Positions 1-10,282 of a stretch of 64,000 bases of DNA are shown piece by piece. How positions within the stretch are numbered: the first letter of the stretch is position 1; each line of letters opens with the position of its first letter. The DNA is taken from assembly GCA_031771865.1 (NCBI GenBank), contig JASISA010000042.1, forward strand, positions 1,295,501 through 1,359,500, written 5' to 3'. The position numbers and the translations under genes are program-made. Origin of the DNA: Nothophaeocryptopus gaeumannii (Eukaryota > Ascomycota > Dothideomycetes > Mycosphaerellales > Mycosphaerellaceae). A model generated the notes under the pieces. The model was not told the DNA's origin, ran no database searches, and was given only the letters and a program-made list of their open reading frames with translations.

Positions 1-453
1 GCGATGATCGCGCTGAATAATACTCTTATCAAAACAACGATCAAGCCATGTAACCCGGACCTCTTCAACTGGTTCCGCAGCCTCCACACGAAGCATCTGC
101 CCCAAAAACGCGACGGGTATGCAAAGCTCACCCTCTACCATCCAACCGAGCCCGATCCACGAGTCTTTGAGACAATTGCTACCGGGTATTCAATGAACGC
201 CCAGTTCAAGAGGGGTATCCATCTCTTGCGCACAATCTATCTCCTTCGTCTGTTTGGTCTGGGCAAGCACAGAGAGGATCGCATATCGGAGCTCACTCGT
301 TCGCAATTCCCACAGAGCTGGCAGGATCGCGCGAAGGCCTGGATCGCAAGCGACGAGGATCCGAAATTGGCGCATTTGATACCTGATGGCGATCCGATCA
401 GCGGCAGCTTGCTTGAGGACTATCCTTCAGGCACGCGAAGCATCACTTACTGA
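1..453 (+). CDS. Unrecognised protein, 5' end cut by window edge
   Basis: The frame is open from base 1 and an ATG at 4 gives 149 residues ending at 451-453. It probably continues upstream of the window, so the true start is unknown. The product is basic and soluble-looking, with no signal peptide or membrane segment. I recognise no domain. It converges with the interrupted membrane-protein gene that ends at 464 on the other strand, only 10 bases away. Whether it is a whole gene, a last exon or a relic cannot be told from this window. Confidence 0.4.
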   Translation, partial: AMIALNNTLIKTTIKPCNPDLFNWFRSLHTKHLPQKRDGYAKLTLYHPTEPDPRVFETIATGYSMNAQFKRGIHLLRTIYLLRLFGLGKHREDRISELTRSQFPQSWQDRAKAWIASDEDPKLAHLIPDGDPISGSLLEDYPSGTRSITY

Positions 454-918
454 ATATGTCCTCTCAAGCGCAGATTCTGCGGACCAGGCATGCAGCCACA
501 GCACCTAGGACAAGCTCAAGTAGAAGCTTGACGTCTTGATACCATAGCTGGTCTTTGAAGAGGTAGCTAGCCAAGAACAGGTGCTGAAACTGCCAGAGGG
601 AGAACACAGCAAGTATGCCACCGAAGAAGGAGAAGTCCCATCTGATGCACCTCTCTTCATGTCCGATATTCAGGAAAACTACGCTGCTAGCCACAACCAG
701 AAGGAGGAAGACTATCCAGTTGCAAAGTCGATCGAGTCGGAAAGTCGGTGGCTCTTTCGCAACCATTGCCTCGCGCTGCGCATAGAAATGCGCCCATATC
801 CCCGATATTGCTGCTTCTCTTAGGCTATCGGGCTCTGGGGTCTGATCAACTTCGTCCTGGATGCGGATACCGACGTTCATATCTGCTTCCGTTTTCGATG
901 GGTTGGGTATGGGTATCG

Positions 919-948
919 AATATGGCCAGGGGTCTTGTTGGTCCGGTA
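919..948 (+). repeat. hAT left end: 8-bp target duplication plus 22-bp inverted repeat
   Basis: AATATGGC occupies 919-926 and is followed by the 22-bp terminal repeat at 927-948. The repeat is the exact reverse complement of 2280-2301. Similarity continues more weakly inside the element. Confidence 0.93.
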
Positions 949-2301
949 GGTATGGTAATAAGGCCTCCTACCATACTGACCAAGTTTAGCATGTGATCAT
1001 ACCATCTATACCGTTGGTTACCGACTTATTGTAGGTGAATATAGCCATCTATTCGACCTCGTCGTCGCCCTGGTTGTTGTTCACGACATCAGCAATATCC
1101 TCATTTATCAGCAGGTCCTCAGCCGTCTTGAAGTCCTCAACTATCTTATCTTCCTCGTCAAACGCAGCCAGCAGTATGCCCTCTTTATCCTTGTGTTTAG
1201 GCTGCGGGGTCCCCACCAGTCTCGTAGACACATACACGCTTCTCGACGTCCTTGGCTCGTTGAATCATGTAAAAGAAGGAGTTCCAGCGCGTGGCGTTGT
1301 TGAGAACAAGCTGAAGTTGTAGAATTAGCATGTGAAGCTCGGAGGTGCCTTGCGGTATAGAAATCGTCATCGAAAGAGCGACACTTGATTTGGCTTAGTC
1401 GCCGCCAGCGCCGTGTTTAACGCGTGCGGGTTAGCCAACCAAACACTCTGGACACAGTGGACCGGAGTCCGCTGAGCGCGGGGTGCACGATCCTCAACTT
1501 TCGAGCTTCTGAACTTACTTACCTTAAGCACATTGTATTTCGACCATTTTCCACCCATCTTGATTGCAGCAAACGCCTCCAACCTCTGTGGCGACGACCG
1601 AATATAGCGGATGATATTATGGAGCTTTCGATCGTTTGCTGACTGCCGCTGGACTTCACGACTTTCTCGCCCTTGCTATTAATGCTGTGGTGTTGAGACA
1701 GGTGATGTAGAGCGCCTCGAGTTCCATTCAAGACGTTCAACTGCTGATGCCGGCCTTCTTTTTCGCAGAGATAGCAGTAGTATACCCGCACGTTATCCGA
1801 ACGCAGCAGCGCTTCGCCAAACTGCCAGGCTGGACTCCATGTCTTTCGATCCTCACCAACACCTTGTTGATGCTTCTTGGAGGCGCGCATACTCGGTCTT
1901 TCTAAGCTCGAAGGTATCCGGATGAGAAGAGGCGCAGTAATTGGGGTTCTGTTCGCATAAGACGATAGTAGCTTCAGAGCTACCAACACCTAGCCACGAC
2001 AACACGCTGGGCATGGCGAGATACGACAGTATGAGATATTGGTAAAGAGATGGGAAGATTGGATACATTCACGGCGAAAACGCGTCGATTTTTCCCATAC
2101 GCGTACCGCCCTTGGCGCCGGCGAGTATGCCGACTGGCTGCGCAATGGATACCGAGATAGGAAGTTGGTAACCATGGTTACCGGTAGGATTTACTCACCA
2201 GCTACCATATTGACCGGTAAGCATGTGATTGCCCTACTGACTATACTATTGGTTACCAATAACCAGGTTCTACCATCTATACCGGACCAACAAGACCCCT
2301 G
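927..2301 (-). mobile_element. hAT-superfamily DNA transposon remnant (internally deleted)
   Basis: The 1375-bp element is bounded by perfect 22-bp terminal inverted repeats beginning CAGGGGTCTTG (927-948 and 2280-2301). The 8-bp duplication AATATGGC lies immediately outside both ends (919-926 and 2302-2309). Eight-bp duplications and CAGGG-type ends are hallmarks of the hAT superfamily. Inside, on the minus strand, are a BED-type zinc finger and a fragment carrying TRWNS, a motif common in fungal hAT transposases. The element is far shorter than an autonomous hAT and its frames are broken, so it cannot mobilise itself. The intact ends and duplication suggest fairly recent insertion, or trans-mobilisation by a full-length relative. 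Confidence 0.9.
1049..1989 (-). pseudogene. Decayed hAT transposase pieces
   Basis: The frame at 1989-1519 contains a BED-type zinc finger with CYLC followed about 25 residues later by HHLSQHH. Around 1330-1230 another minus-strand frame reads LNNATRWNSFFYMIQRA before a stop, matching the TRWNS region in the middle of hAT transposases. An acidic tail (DEEDKIVEDF) lies in yet another frame at 1237-1049. Most of the catalytic core and the C-terminal dimerisation region are missing. The element is therefore a deletion derivative with no active transposase. Confidence 0.75.
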
Positions 2302-2309
2302 AATATGGC
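2280..2309 (-). repeat. hAT right end: 22-bp inverted repeat plus 8-bp target duplication
   Basis: The repeat at 2280-2301 is the perfect reverse complement of 927-948. The second copy of AATATGGC is at 2302-2309. Confidence 0.93.
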
Positions 2310-2365
2310 GGAGGTTGCTCGAATGGGATGGACTCCTCTAGTCCTGGTGAAGTTGCGAAAGCCAT

Positions 2366-2635
2366 CTCTTCTATGTTCTACGACTTGTTAGTAGCTGCTC
2401 TCTGCTCTAAAGCAGTTACAAGTCGGTACTGACCTGCCCCCTACTGACTTGTGCTTGCATGTTGCGGAATTTTGAATACGCAGTAGAAGTAGCAGCTGGC
2501 GTTAGGAAAGCTTGGCGCTTACCTCTCATAATGATCGGTATGGACATGCTCCGCATCAACTGACGTTCTAACAACGGTATGGAAAATGGAATCTCAATGC
2601 AAGAAAAATACCACATGGACCATATCAAACCAACC
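2366..2635. other. Spacer, no supported gene
   Basis: Presumed promoter of the split membrane-protein gene. Only short chance frames are seen. Confidence 0.5.
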
Positions 2636-3497
2636 CTACTTAACCTCCCTCTCCACCCACTCCTGATACGTCAAACCCTTCCTTCCCAACAACATCTCCA
2701 GAACATTCGAGTTCCCCAACAACCCGTGCCTTCTGTAATGTATCAACATCCTACCTACTGCATGCTCAATAGCTTTCACATCCCCCTCGTGAGCATCCTT
2801 GCCTGCCATCATTTTCCCAAAACCCGTCGCGGACTCTTCTACACTCATAACCTCGATCTTAATCTCCTTCCCAATCACCGAAGAGGCGGTTGCCATGGCT
2901 TCGCTGTATGTTAACGGCGTGGGACAAGAAACGAGCTGATACGTCGCATAATAGTGTTTCTCCCTCTCCTCAAAGACTTTTGATACGGCTTCGCCCATAT
3001 CATAACAAGCCAAAAAACTCATCTTCATATCCGGACCAAACCTCGCTTGGAAAAGGAATATCGCCATCGGAAGAAGCTTCGATGAGTGCTTCTTCGATAT
3101 GGCGTTTGTTATCGTGGTTCGTCATTGATGTGAATGTTGAGTGCAAGACGGAGGAGTGGATCATATGTTTGAAACAACCCCCGGAACGCACGTTGTGAAC
3201 GGCGGCATCGATCATGTTTATGCCGTATTGCGTTTCCCTTGGGTGGAAACCTGGGGTTACGAGGTAGCAGGCTGTTACGCCGTCAAGGAGGGATTTGCAG
3301 GAATCGAGGGAGGAGAAATCTGTTTGAATGATTTCGGCTTGTGGGTACTCTTCTTTGAGGCGTCTAGCTGAGGTGTCGGATACGCACTGGAGACGGAGAC
3401 GGGACCATTTCTTTGTGAGGAAGGGGAGGAGGTGGGAGGCTTGTTTGCCGGAGGCGGCTGTGATCAGGAGGAGGTCGTTGGTGTAGTCGACTGCCAT
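2636..3497 (-). pseudogene. NmrA-like NAD(P)-binding protein, deleted and frameshifted
   Basis: The first part (3497 to about 3060) starts MAVDYTNDLLLITAASGKQ, a Rossmann-type start of the NmrA/atypical short-chain dehydrogenase family (SDR-like, often redox sensors or oxidoreductases). It runs to a helix resembling HIEEALIEAS. The second part (about 3060-2636) is in another frame and carries the family's FGPDMKMSFLACYDMGEAV and YATYQLVS segments. Family members normally have about 15-20 residues between these blocks, the LNYTILQP-type strand. Here they are missing and the frame changes near 3050-3065. No usable GT-AG intron spans the junction, so a small deletion with frameshift is the simplest reading. 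The gene is probably non-functional. Confidence 0.65.
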
Positions 3498-3752
3498 TTC
3501 TGAATCTTTTTCGCCAGCAGGCTGTTGGTGCTAGATGTCAACTCGATGCATTCGTCTGTGCTATATAGCAACTCCTCAATCTTGAGATAAGTCTTGGCGG
3601 ATTTAGCGGGCTAGGTAACGTCCGACAACTGCTGACGTGCAGTCGTATACTTTGATGTCATTGGACCGGAGAAAAGTCCTCTGCTGTTGGTATACTGTAT
3701 GAGTTGAATAATATCAATGGTATCAGAAGTGCGAAGCGGAGCTACCTATGCC

Positions 3753-5607
3753 TTAGAGCTTACGAGGCTGCAACTGCTCGGGCTTCGCGCTACTAATTCT
3801 CCGGCCATGGTTCTCTCGCCTGTCTTCGTCAAGACTCATGGCGAATTTGATTTGTGGTCCCTTCCAATAGCAGATCTAAAACTGTTAGCAAGTTAACTTG
3901 AAGACATTCGGAGCGAGACTTACGTAGATCGGAATCGTCACTAGAAACGCCAAGCATGCCAGAATCGTGCTAGCATATTCCAGATGGGGGCCGTTCGCAT
4001 CGATGTTGGTTTACATCAGCGTCGAATACATCGCAGCGATGACTGCCAGGAAATCTCTCGCGAAGCCATTGTCACCTGTCGCTGATGCTGAGTAGATGCC
4101 ATAGGCGGCGACCATGTAATCGATAGTAGACATGTAAATCGCACAGTTGGCGATTGCGATCAGGAATGAGAAGATCATCGGCGCAATCCAGTGCACTTGA
4201 GGTGGTCCAAGAGACGTCCAAGCGAAACCAAAGAGTCCGATGCACTCCAGGGGCGCTAAGTCAAGGAGCCATTGCAAGCGACGCTCCGGGATCAAAGCAT
4301 CTAGTCCATGGCGCTTGATGAACTTCTGATCCCTCATGATCCAGGGGAAGTAGGAGACGTACGCGATGCCATAACCGATGACGATCGGAATGAACGCCCA
4401 GGCGGTCTCCAAAACGCCAAAAATCCACTGAGCATAGATCGGTACGAAACCTTGCTGGAACGTGAAAATGAGTGCATCCGAGAAGCCCGAAAGCAGAGAC
4501 AGGCACAATACAATGGGCTCGCAGAAGAACATCCCGAAGGGCCGAACCCAAGTGATGCCGAACTGTTCAATACTGATTCGAGGCTTATTGACCTCGTTGG
4601 GTCCATAGATGTCTGGATCTTCGCCAGTCTTGCGGCGGCGCTTGGCTTCGCGGTCCATCAGAATCGTCCACCTACTCTCGGACATGAGGAAGTGGATCAC
4701 CTGCACAGCGCCTCCGCATATGAGCTGAATCCAGAAGTTCCAGCGCCATGATAGGTACTTCTCAAGAGGCCCTCCGATAATGGGCCCGATAGATGTCTCG
4801 CCCACTGAGGACAGCACAACGAATGCAATGGCCCATTGCTGATCCTCGGCTTGCCATAGATTGGCGACCATACCGATGGTGACACTTCCGCCGGCAGAGC
4901 AAAGTCCTCCTAGTGCTCGCGCAACGATAAGGCTGCCGAAATTGGGGGCTAAGCCTGCTGGAATCTGCCAAATGTTGACCAAGAACAAACTGGCCCTATG
5001 ATAAGTGGTTAGCGTCCGAGCATTACGAACATTGCCGCGCAACCATACTGCAAGATCGGCCATCTTCCAAACTCCTCACTCCAAGGTGCCCATAGCTCAC
5101 ATCCGAAGGCATATAGCACCAGAAATATCATCTGCCCCACACAAGCCGCTTGCTCGCTGACGTTGAAATGCTCGGCCAATAATGGTACTGCATTTGGGTA
5201 CACACTGGTGTTGAAGTTCATCGAAAGGTGGACCAGGAAGATCGAAGAGAGGAGGCTGGATACATCAGCATAGTCTTTGACACAGCTTCCGGTCATCAAT
5301 TTACTTACGTCCATTTCTTCCAAGACGGCCAAGTGTAGCCCAGATGGTCCCAGGCTTCGTCTTCCGTAATGACTCTCTTGCCATCCGGACTTTCCCTCTC
5401 CTCGGTCTTCATCTCTATGCCTTCGCCCGGCTCCATCCCGTCATTGCTACTGTTCTCTCCTTGCTCGAGATCTTTCTGTGTATCAGCTAGTCCATTGCGC
5501 GCTGCAGCTGCATCCTGGTTGCTGAAAATGATATCAGGATAAACTGTGATCTCACAGCTCGGAGACGGGTATCCAGACCGTTTTGTTACTCTACTGCAGG
5601 ATGCCAC
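3753..5607 (-). pseudogene. MFS (DHA1-type) transporter with premature stop
   Basis: Four exons can be defined: 5607-5309, 5255-5049, 4995-3924 and 3875-3753. The introns are 53, 53 and 48 nt, with GTAAGT, GTATGG and GTAAGT donors. Joined, they give 567 codons. The protein has an acidic cytosolic N-terminus (about 95 residues), then MFS features such as FNTSVYPNAVPLLAEHF, the GRWPILQ loop and LAPNFGSLIVAR. It resembles fungal DHA1 polyamine/drug exporters of the plasma membrane. A TAA at 4011-4013 sits where a sense codon (probably Tyr, TAC) is expected. The frame then continues correctly (TNIDANGPHLEYAST) through a proper intron to a normal last exon. The stop removes the last 70 residues, including the final membrane helix. 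Skipping the stop as a 45-nt intron would delete conserved residues and is unlikely. Confidence 0.75.
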
Positions 5608-6508
5608 TCAGGCGACCTACCGACATCATGTTGCATTGTGGGTAATGCCATGAACTTGAGGCTCAACTAAGGCTACCGAAGCTGCCGACAGATCCAACGT
5701 GAAAGGTGGACCGGAAGAAGTCTCTGAGGCAATTGGCACGCGACGGCAGCCTGAATGGATGCAATCCATCGAAGATTGGTCCACGATTGGGCGAATATCG
5801 CAGCTGGTTGTGTTGCCTGCGCGCAGTCCGACAGGTTGAGACGGAATGTCTGACATCACGGTGTGGAGGATTCCGAAGTCGGAGTCTGTGGAGTGCACCC
5901 CAAAACACTAACCGCTGTTCGCCGCCGGCGTGGATGGTGGTGAAAGAGGACTTCTTTCAGTATCCCGACGTGCCAAGAGCATCCTCTGTCCCTCGGAGGT
6001 CCAGAACGTCACAGTGGGCTTCAATGATTGAAGCAAGTGCTTGTGCTTGTCAAGAATCGCATCCTCTCATCAGTAGTGAAGTGCGTGGTTTCTGGCGTCA
6101 GCGATTCGTACCGCCTCCACCTTGAGCCTGGTCGGCACCTGAGGAAGGCTTGCGGATAGGAGATCTGCGAGTCTCGTGTCAGCTTCGCGGGCACTTCGAC
6201 CGGTTCAATAGCAAGCATGCGGCCATGCTGCGTGTTGAAGGGCGTGCTAGGTGATGAGGTTGCAATCTTGGAGCAGTCTCGGATGTGCTTGGTAGAAGGG
6301 GCAAGGTGAAGTCCTTCCATTTGAAAGGAGGTTTCGGTCGGCAGCTTTCACGGGAGACAGAACTCGTCGTATCGGCGGGCAGAAGTCATGACGCGAAAGT
6401 CTATTTCGCGTCGTCCTTGCTCACACCAACGACACACGCTTCTTGACTCTCTTTTCCATCCACATGATAGCGGTGTATCGACTCTCGCGGCCACGTGTAT
6501 GACGGCCG
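5608..6508. other. Intergenic, no supported gene
   Basis: Several overlapping short open frames on both strands lack recognisable motifs, start context or splice structure. I see no gene here. Confidence 0.5.
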
Positions 6509-7626
6509 GTGAGCTTCCATCTGTCCTCCCATCATGGACCACAGCTTCCTCTGCGCGCAGCATTTGGAAATACTGCGAGGCAACCTGTAGCAGGTGGTTT
6601 TCGCCCGAACTCTCCAGCTGCACCGCAAGATGGACCGCGTACGGTCATCAACCAGGAGGACTACAACTCTTTGCAGCGACCTCCAGATGAGCATACACCA
6701 TCGAAGAATTCGAGCGGCTGGCTGAGAATGATCAAGCGACGCTTGAAGATGCACGCGCGGTGCTCAGAAACGTGAGGTCCTCGCTTGCGGACCTTCCGCT
6801 TCAACAGCAGCGAGACAAGGTGCGCGAAGGGCAACTGGGTCGCAAGGTCCTCTTATGGGTTCTGCGAAATCGAGGCGACATTCACAATGAGGATCTGAAT
6901 CGGGACTTTGCTGGGGATCTGTGCTATTTCATATATGCAGAGGAAGCGACGAAGTACATCTTTGACTGGATCCAGTGCGAGATTGAGGCTTATCCTGTGC
7001 TCACACGAGCGGCGCTTCGAAGCAATGAGACACAATTTGTCTATACGTCTCATCTCTTCGCAGCTTTGATCGATGCCGCCACATACTGGTCAGCTGGAGA
7101 TGTGACCGATGCAATAGAGACTTATCGTGATGGAGCTCTTCGTTTCAAGCACTCCATCTTTTGGGGTCACACTATTGTTGCGATGGAACGCAAACTTTGA
7201 CGCAACACGACACCACCCTGCAAATTGGAGGCTTTCCAGTGGTTCAGAGACGAGGGGATCCTTCGTCAACAAACGCGTGCAAAAGAACATCAATTACAAT
7301 TGGATCTTTATCATCCGGAAAGCCCCAATGCTTACCCATTCCTGAAATGGATTCCGCAATACGACTCCAACGTTGCGGCACGAAAGTTCACTCTGCGTAC
7401 GGATAAGGCTCTCATGGCTGTAGCCCATCACGCGCTTCGGGCTTCCTTCATCCTCAGATTGCAAGGCGACATCAAGAATGCCGTCTTCCTGGAAGATGTT
7501 TCTCGAAGATACCATCTTGATACGTGGAAGAAACGTGACCTTTGGTGGAAGCTCGATCGCGAAGATCCGAAAATGCGGAGTCTTGTACGAGGGAACGTGA
7601 ACGCGTCCGCAAGAGCGGGTGGATGA
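6509..7626 (+). pseudogene. Unrecognised fungal gene, apparently broken
   Basis: The plus-strand frame from about 6700 to 7626 looks protein-like. It has a helical, charged start (EEFERLAENDQATLEDA) and a long stretch with LGRKVLLWVLRNRGDIHN, TKYIFDWIQCEIEAYP and FLKWIPQYDSN. Two faults interrupt it: an in-frame TGA at 7198-7200, and a likely frame change near 6690-6710 from a segment starting around 6509. No clear splice sites repair either one. A further segment in another frame at 7913-8140 (LKDALMWTIQRVDTRDYLDN) could be a lost 3' part. I do not recognise the family. It could instead be a gene with unusual introns. Confidence 0.35.
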
Positions 7627-8360
7627 GACAGGTGAGACCGCGTTCTCCCATTCCTTTGGCTCCATGCAGCTTTGGCTTGGTCATGAAGCGTGATTTGGAC
7701 TTTGCACAGCTCTTTCCGAGCGCACGCTGCTGCTATTGCGCTGGCATTTCAGGTTGGCTGAGTACGGATCTGCGTTCCGGATAAGTAAATCGAAAGATCT
7801 GGCTACCTGAGCATCGGCATCCCTTCAGGAATTCGTCGTATGAAACTTCGTTGCCAACACACTGTGCCAAAACCTCCAAAGTATTGGACACAATTTCGTT
7901 TGACTCAGCTACGTGAGCGTCTACTTCTCTGCGAAAGCAGCAGGCTGTCCAGCATATGGCTCGAGTTCGAAGTTGAAAGACGCTTTGATGTGGACCATCC
8001 AGCGTGTCGATACACGCGATTATCTAGACAACTTGGCAGCCTGCAAATTATCACGCAGTCTAATCATGCATGAAGGTTTTGCAAAGCACGCACGAATGAG
8101 ACACGAACTCGAAGGGAACTCGAAGAGAATAGGACGGTGATCGAAACAGTCCAATTGTCACAACTGCAAAGCCAGAGAGAAGTAGTGTATAATTCATCTC
8201 CGCTAAGCACTGTCTTGGGTATCATGCCCAAGTAGAATGCCTTTCCAGGTAAGCCGAGTTACTTTCCATGCTCGTCTCTTCATGCATTTTCCAAGAGCGC
8301 CTTCAAAACGCTGATTATGTATATTTCATCCAGTTCAGTCCTGTGAACCCTGAACGTTCA

Positions 8361-8739
8361 TCATAACTCCGTCGAATCCCTTAAATACGACGCAAATGCG
8401 ACATGTTTCCCATGCAATTCATTCTTCAATTTCTCTACCCCACTCCGTAACCTCACAATCTCATCGTGGTCTTGGTTGGCCGGTGCGAGTAGTCGTATTG
8501 CTGACACAATCATCAATACACGCCCAGGATTGTTTGGTTGGGGAGGATAACTTACACTCCTGCACCTTCACCACCGGCTTCGCCTTCTCAAACTCTGGCG
8601 TATGAGGAACAGATTCTCCCGCTGCTTCTTCATGTACAATTGCAGGACCGTCAAGGCCGATACAGAAGTGGGCCAGTGGTTTGGACTCTGTGTCGTCGTC
8701 GAAGAAGCGGCGGCCGCAGATTTGGCAGAGGGAGGGCAT
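8361..8739 (-). CDS. Small unknown protein with CxxC motif and helical tail
   Basis: Exon 1 is 8739-8556 and exon 2 is 8500-8361, separated by a 55-nt intron with a GTAAGT donor and TCAG acceptor. The intron matters: read straight through, the frame gives a different, low-complexity tail. Spliced, it encodes 107 residues starting MPSLCQICGRRFFDDD and ending in a heptad-like helix (DEIVRLRSGVEKLKNEL). The single CxxC is too little for a known zinc-finger class. The function is unknown. The start was chosen as the first ATG before the Cys pair; an upstream extension to 8880 is open but looks non-coding. Confidence 0.5.
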
Positions 8740-10282
8740 TGTCGGTACTATGCCTTGCTGTCTTGTGATGTTAGTAGGTCGAACAGACTTTGATATATTC
8801 AATCGATCGGGAATGTTCTTGTCGATGTTGTTTGGCTTTGTGTGTGGATGATGAGAGCTCCATGTCTGTTTGTAGGGCAAGTCATATATCGAAACATGCC
8901 TATACTACGTGCGTCTGGTGACCGATGCTGCGATGTAGTGATGAGTGGTGAGAGCCAAGAATTCGGAAACATTGGAGCGCTTCGCCACCCCTGCAGCCCT
9001 GCTCTTCCCGACATTGCAACCCCTGCCTGCGAAGAATTGTCGTCCGACTTCACTTCTTATGGTGAAGACCTTGAATGCGCTTAGGTCACCTGCGACGGAC
9101 CATTTTCTTGGTTGACGATGGATGTGTGAAGATTTCTGCAAGGCGTAAGGGCTTGGCCACATGTCCAAGTGTCATGCACGATATTCTTCAGAAGAGTCGC
9201 GTGGCGAACGTCTAGCCTACACGGACACAGCTCTTACTTGGACGGGATATTTTCGACGACCTTCTTGCAAACTCGGGATGTGCTCAGATTAGTGTCTAGT
9301 CTCATCGAGGACATCGCGCGCTGTGACCGCAGAAGAGTTGCCGCCGTCTTCGAGGCTCTCGGATCTTTGCGTCGAGGACATGGCCGCGGAAGCAGCATCT
9401 CCCTTTCTACGCCCTCCACGAGGTGCAGTATTCGATACCTTCATGAGATGCGATCGCCTACCATCTGGACCGCTCGATGGCTTTGCTGCCTACTTATGGC
9501 GGCGGCGATCTTTATGTGCGACATGCTCACGTGGGGAGCATGTGCGATCTGAGGTTCAGTAGCGTGCACTAGGCGTTGGTGATTGAATGCCAGCTGTCAG
9601 CAGCAACGTCGGGTGAGCCGCATTTGCCGGAAATGCCACTCCTCTTTCTGTTGCGCCTGAGCTGGACTTCTCGAATCGCAGATGAGCTTTGGACTCTTGA
9701 ACACTTTCAACAGTGGTCTGATGAGGATGACCACCACCAGCAAGAACCCCAATCTGGCTGCACCGGACGTCGTATGGTCCCGGAAGAGAAGCCTACCGTT
9801 GATGGGGAACATTCAGACAGATCTCATCTGCGATCTCTTCCACAATCGAGACCGCCACGACCGCCGTTGACTCCTGTGGCTGCCGATTGATCCTCACGTG
9901 CATCTGGGGCAGACTGCGGGGATATCAAAGTCTCCCCGGACAAAACAAACTCTTTCTGGCCTTTGCCGTGTCAAAGGATGGTTCTACAGCTTACGCACTG
10001 CCTCTCATTGGTTTGCAAGGCAAACACAGGGATCCATAGTGGCCGCGCGCCAGCTTGAGATGAGCTTTGCCCAAAGCCAAAATCTTACGCTCGAGCACAC
10101 CTCACCACACGCGTGCGCCGCACGCGAACGGACAGGTACAACGGAGAGGTATTCCCGCGTGGCAGCGGCTGTTTGGATCAGCATAACAGTAGGTGAGTTC
10201 CCGCGAACGCTGATCGTCAGCAGCTTCATTCATCTCATCACCTCCCTCCATACAGCAGAGCGCTCAGCTCTAGCAGCTCACG
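8740..10282. other. 1.5-kb intergenic region
   Basis: No supported gene. It includes the promoter of the transporter starting at 10283. The open frames here are short, overlapping and without motifs. Confidence 0.5.

Larger units (their letters stand above)
464..2365 (-). pseudogene. Small membrane-protein gene split by a hAT insertion
   Basis: The reading frame on the minus strand at 464-880 (138 residues from an internal Met) has about three hydrophobic segments, starting near LCNWIVFLLLVVASSVVF and ending in a C-terminal helix. The frame stays open upstream of that Met up to the edge of the hAT element. If the element and one copy of its 8-bp target duplication are removed, the frame joins exactly to 2365-2302. 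It then starts at the ATG at 2365-2363 (MAFATSPGLEES), with an in-frame TAG 15 bases upstream. The restored length is 519 nt, 172 codons plus stop, with no frame slip. The insertion falls about 22 codons into the gene. As it stands, an in-frame TAG inside the element blocks read-through, so only a shortened protein from the internal Met is possible. The family is unknown; the product is probably an integral membrane protein. Confidence 0.7.

Noticed and set aside
4011..4055. 45-nt GT-AG intron to bypass the MFS stop
   Set aside because: It would delete the conserved block TNIDANGPHLEYAS and is shorter than any other intron here.
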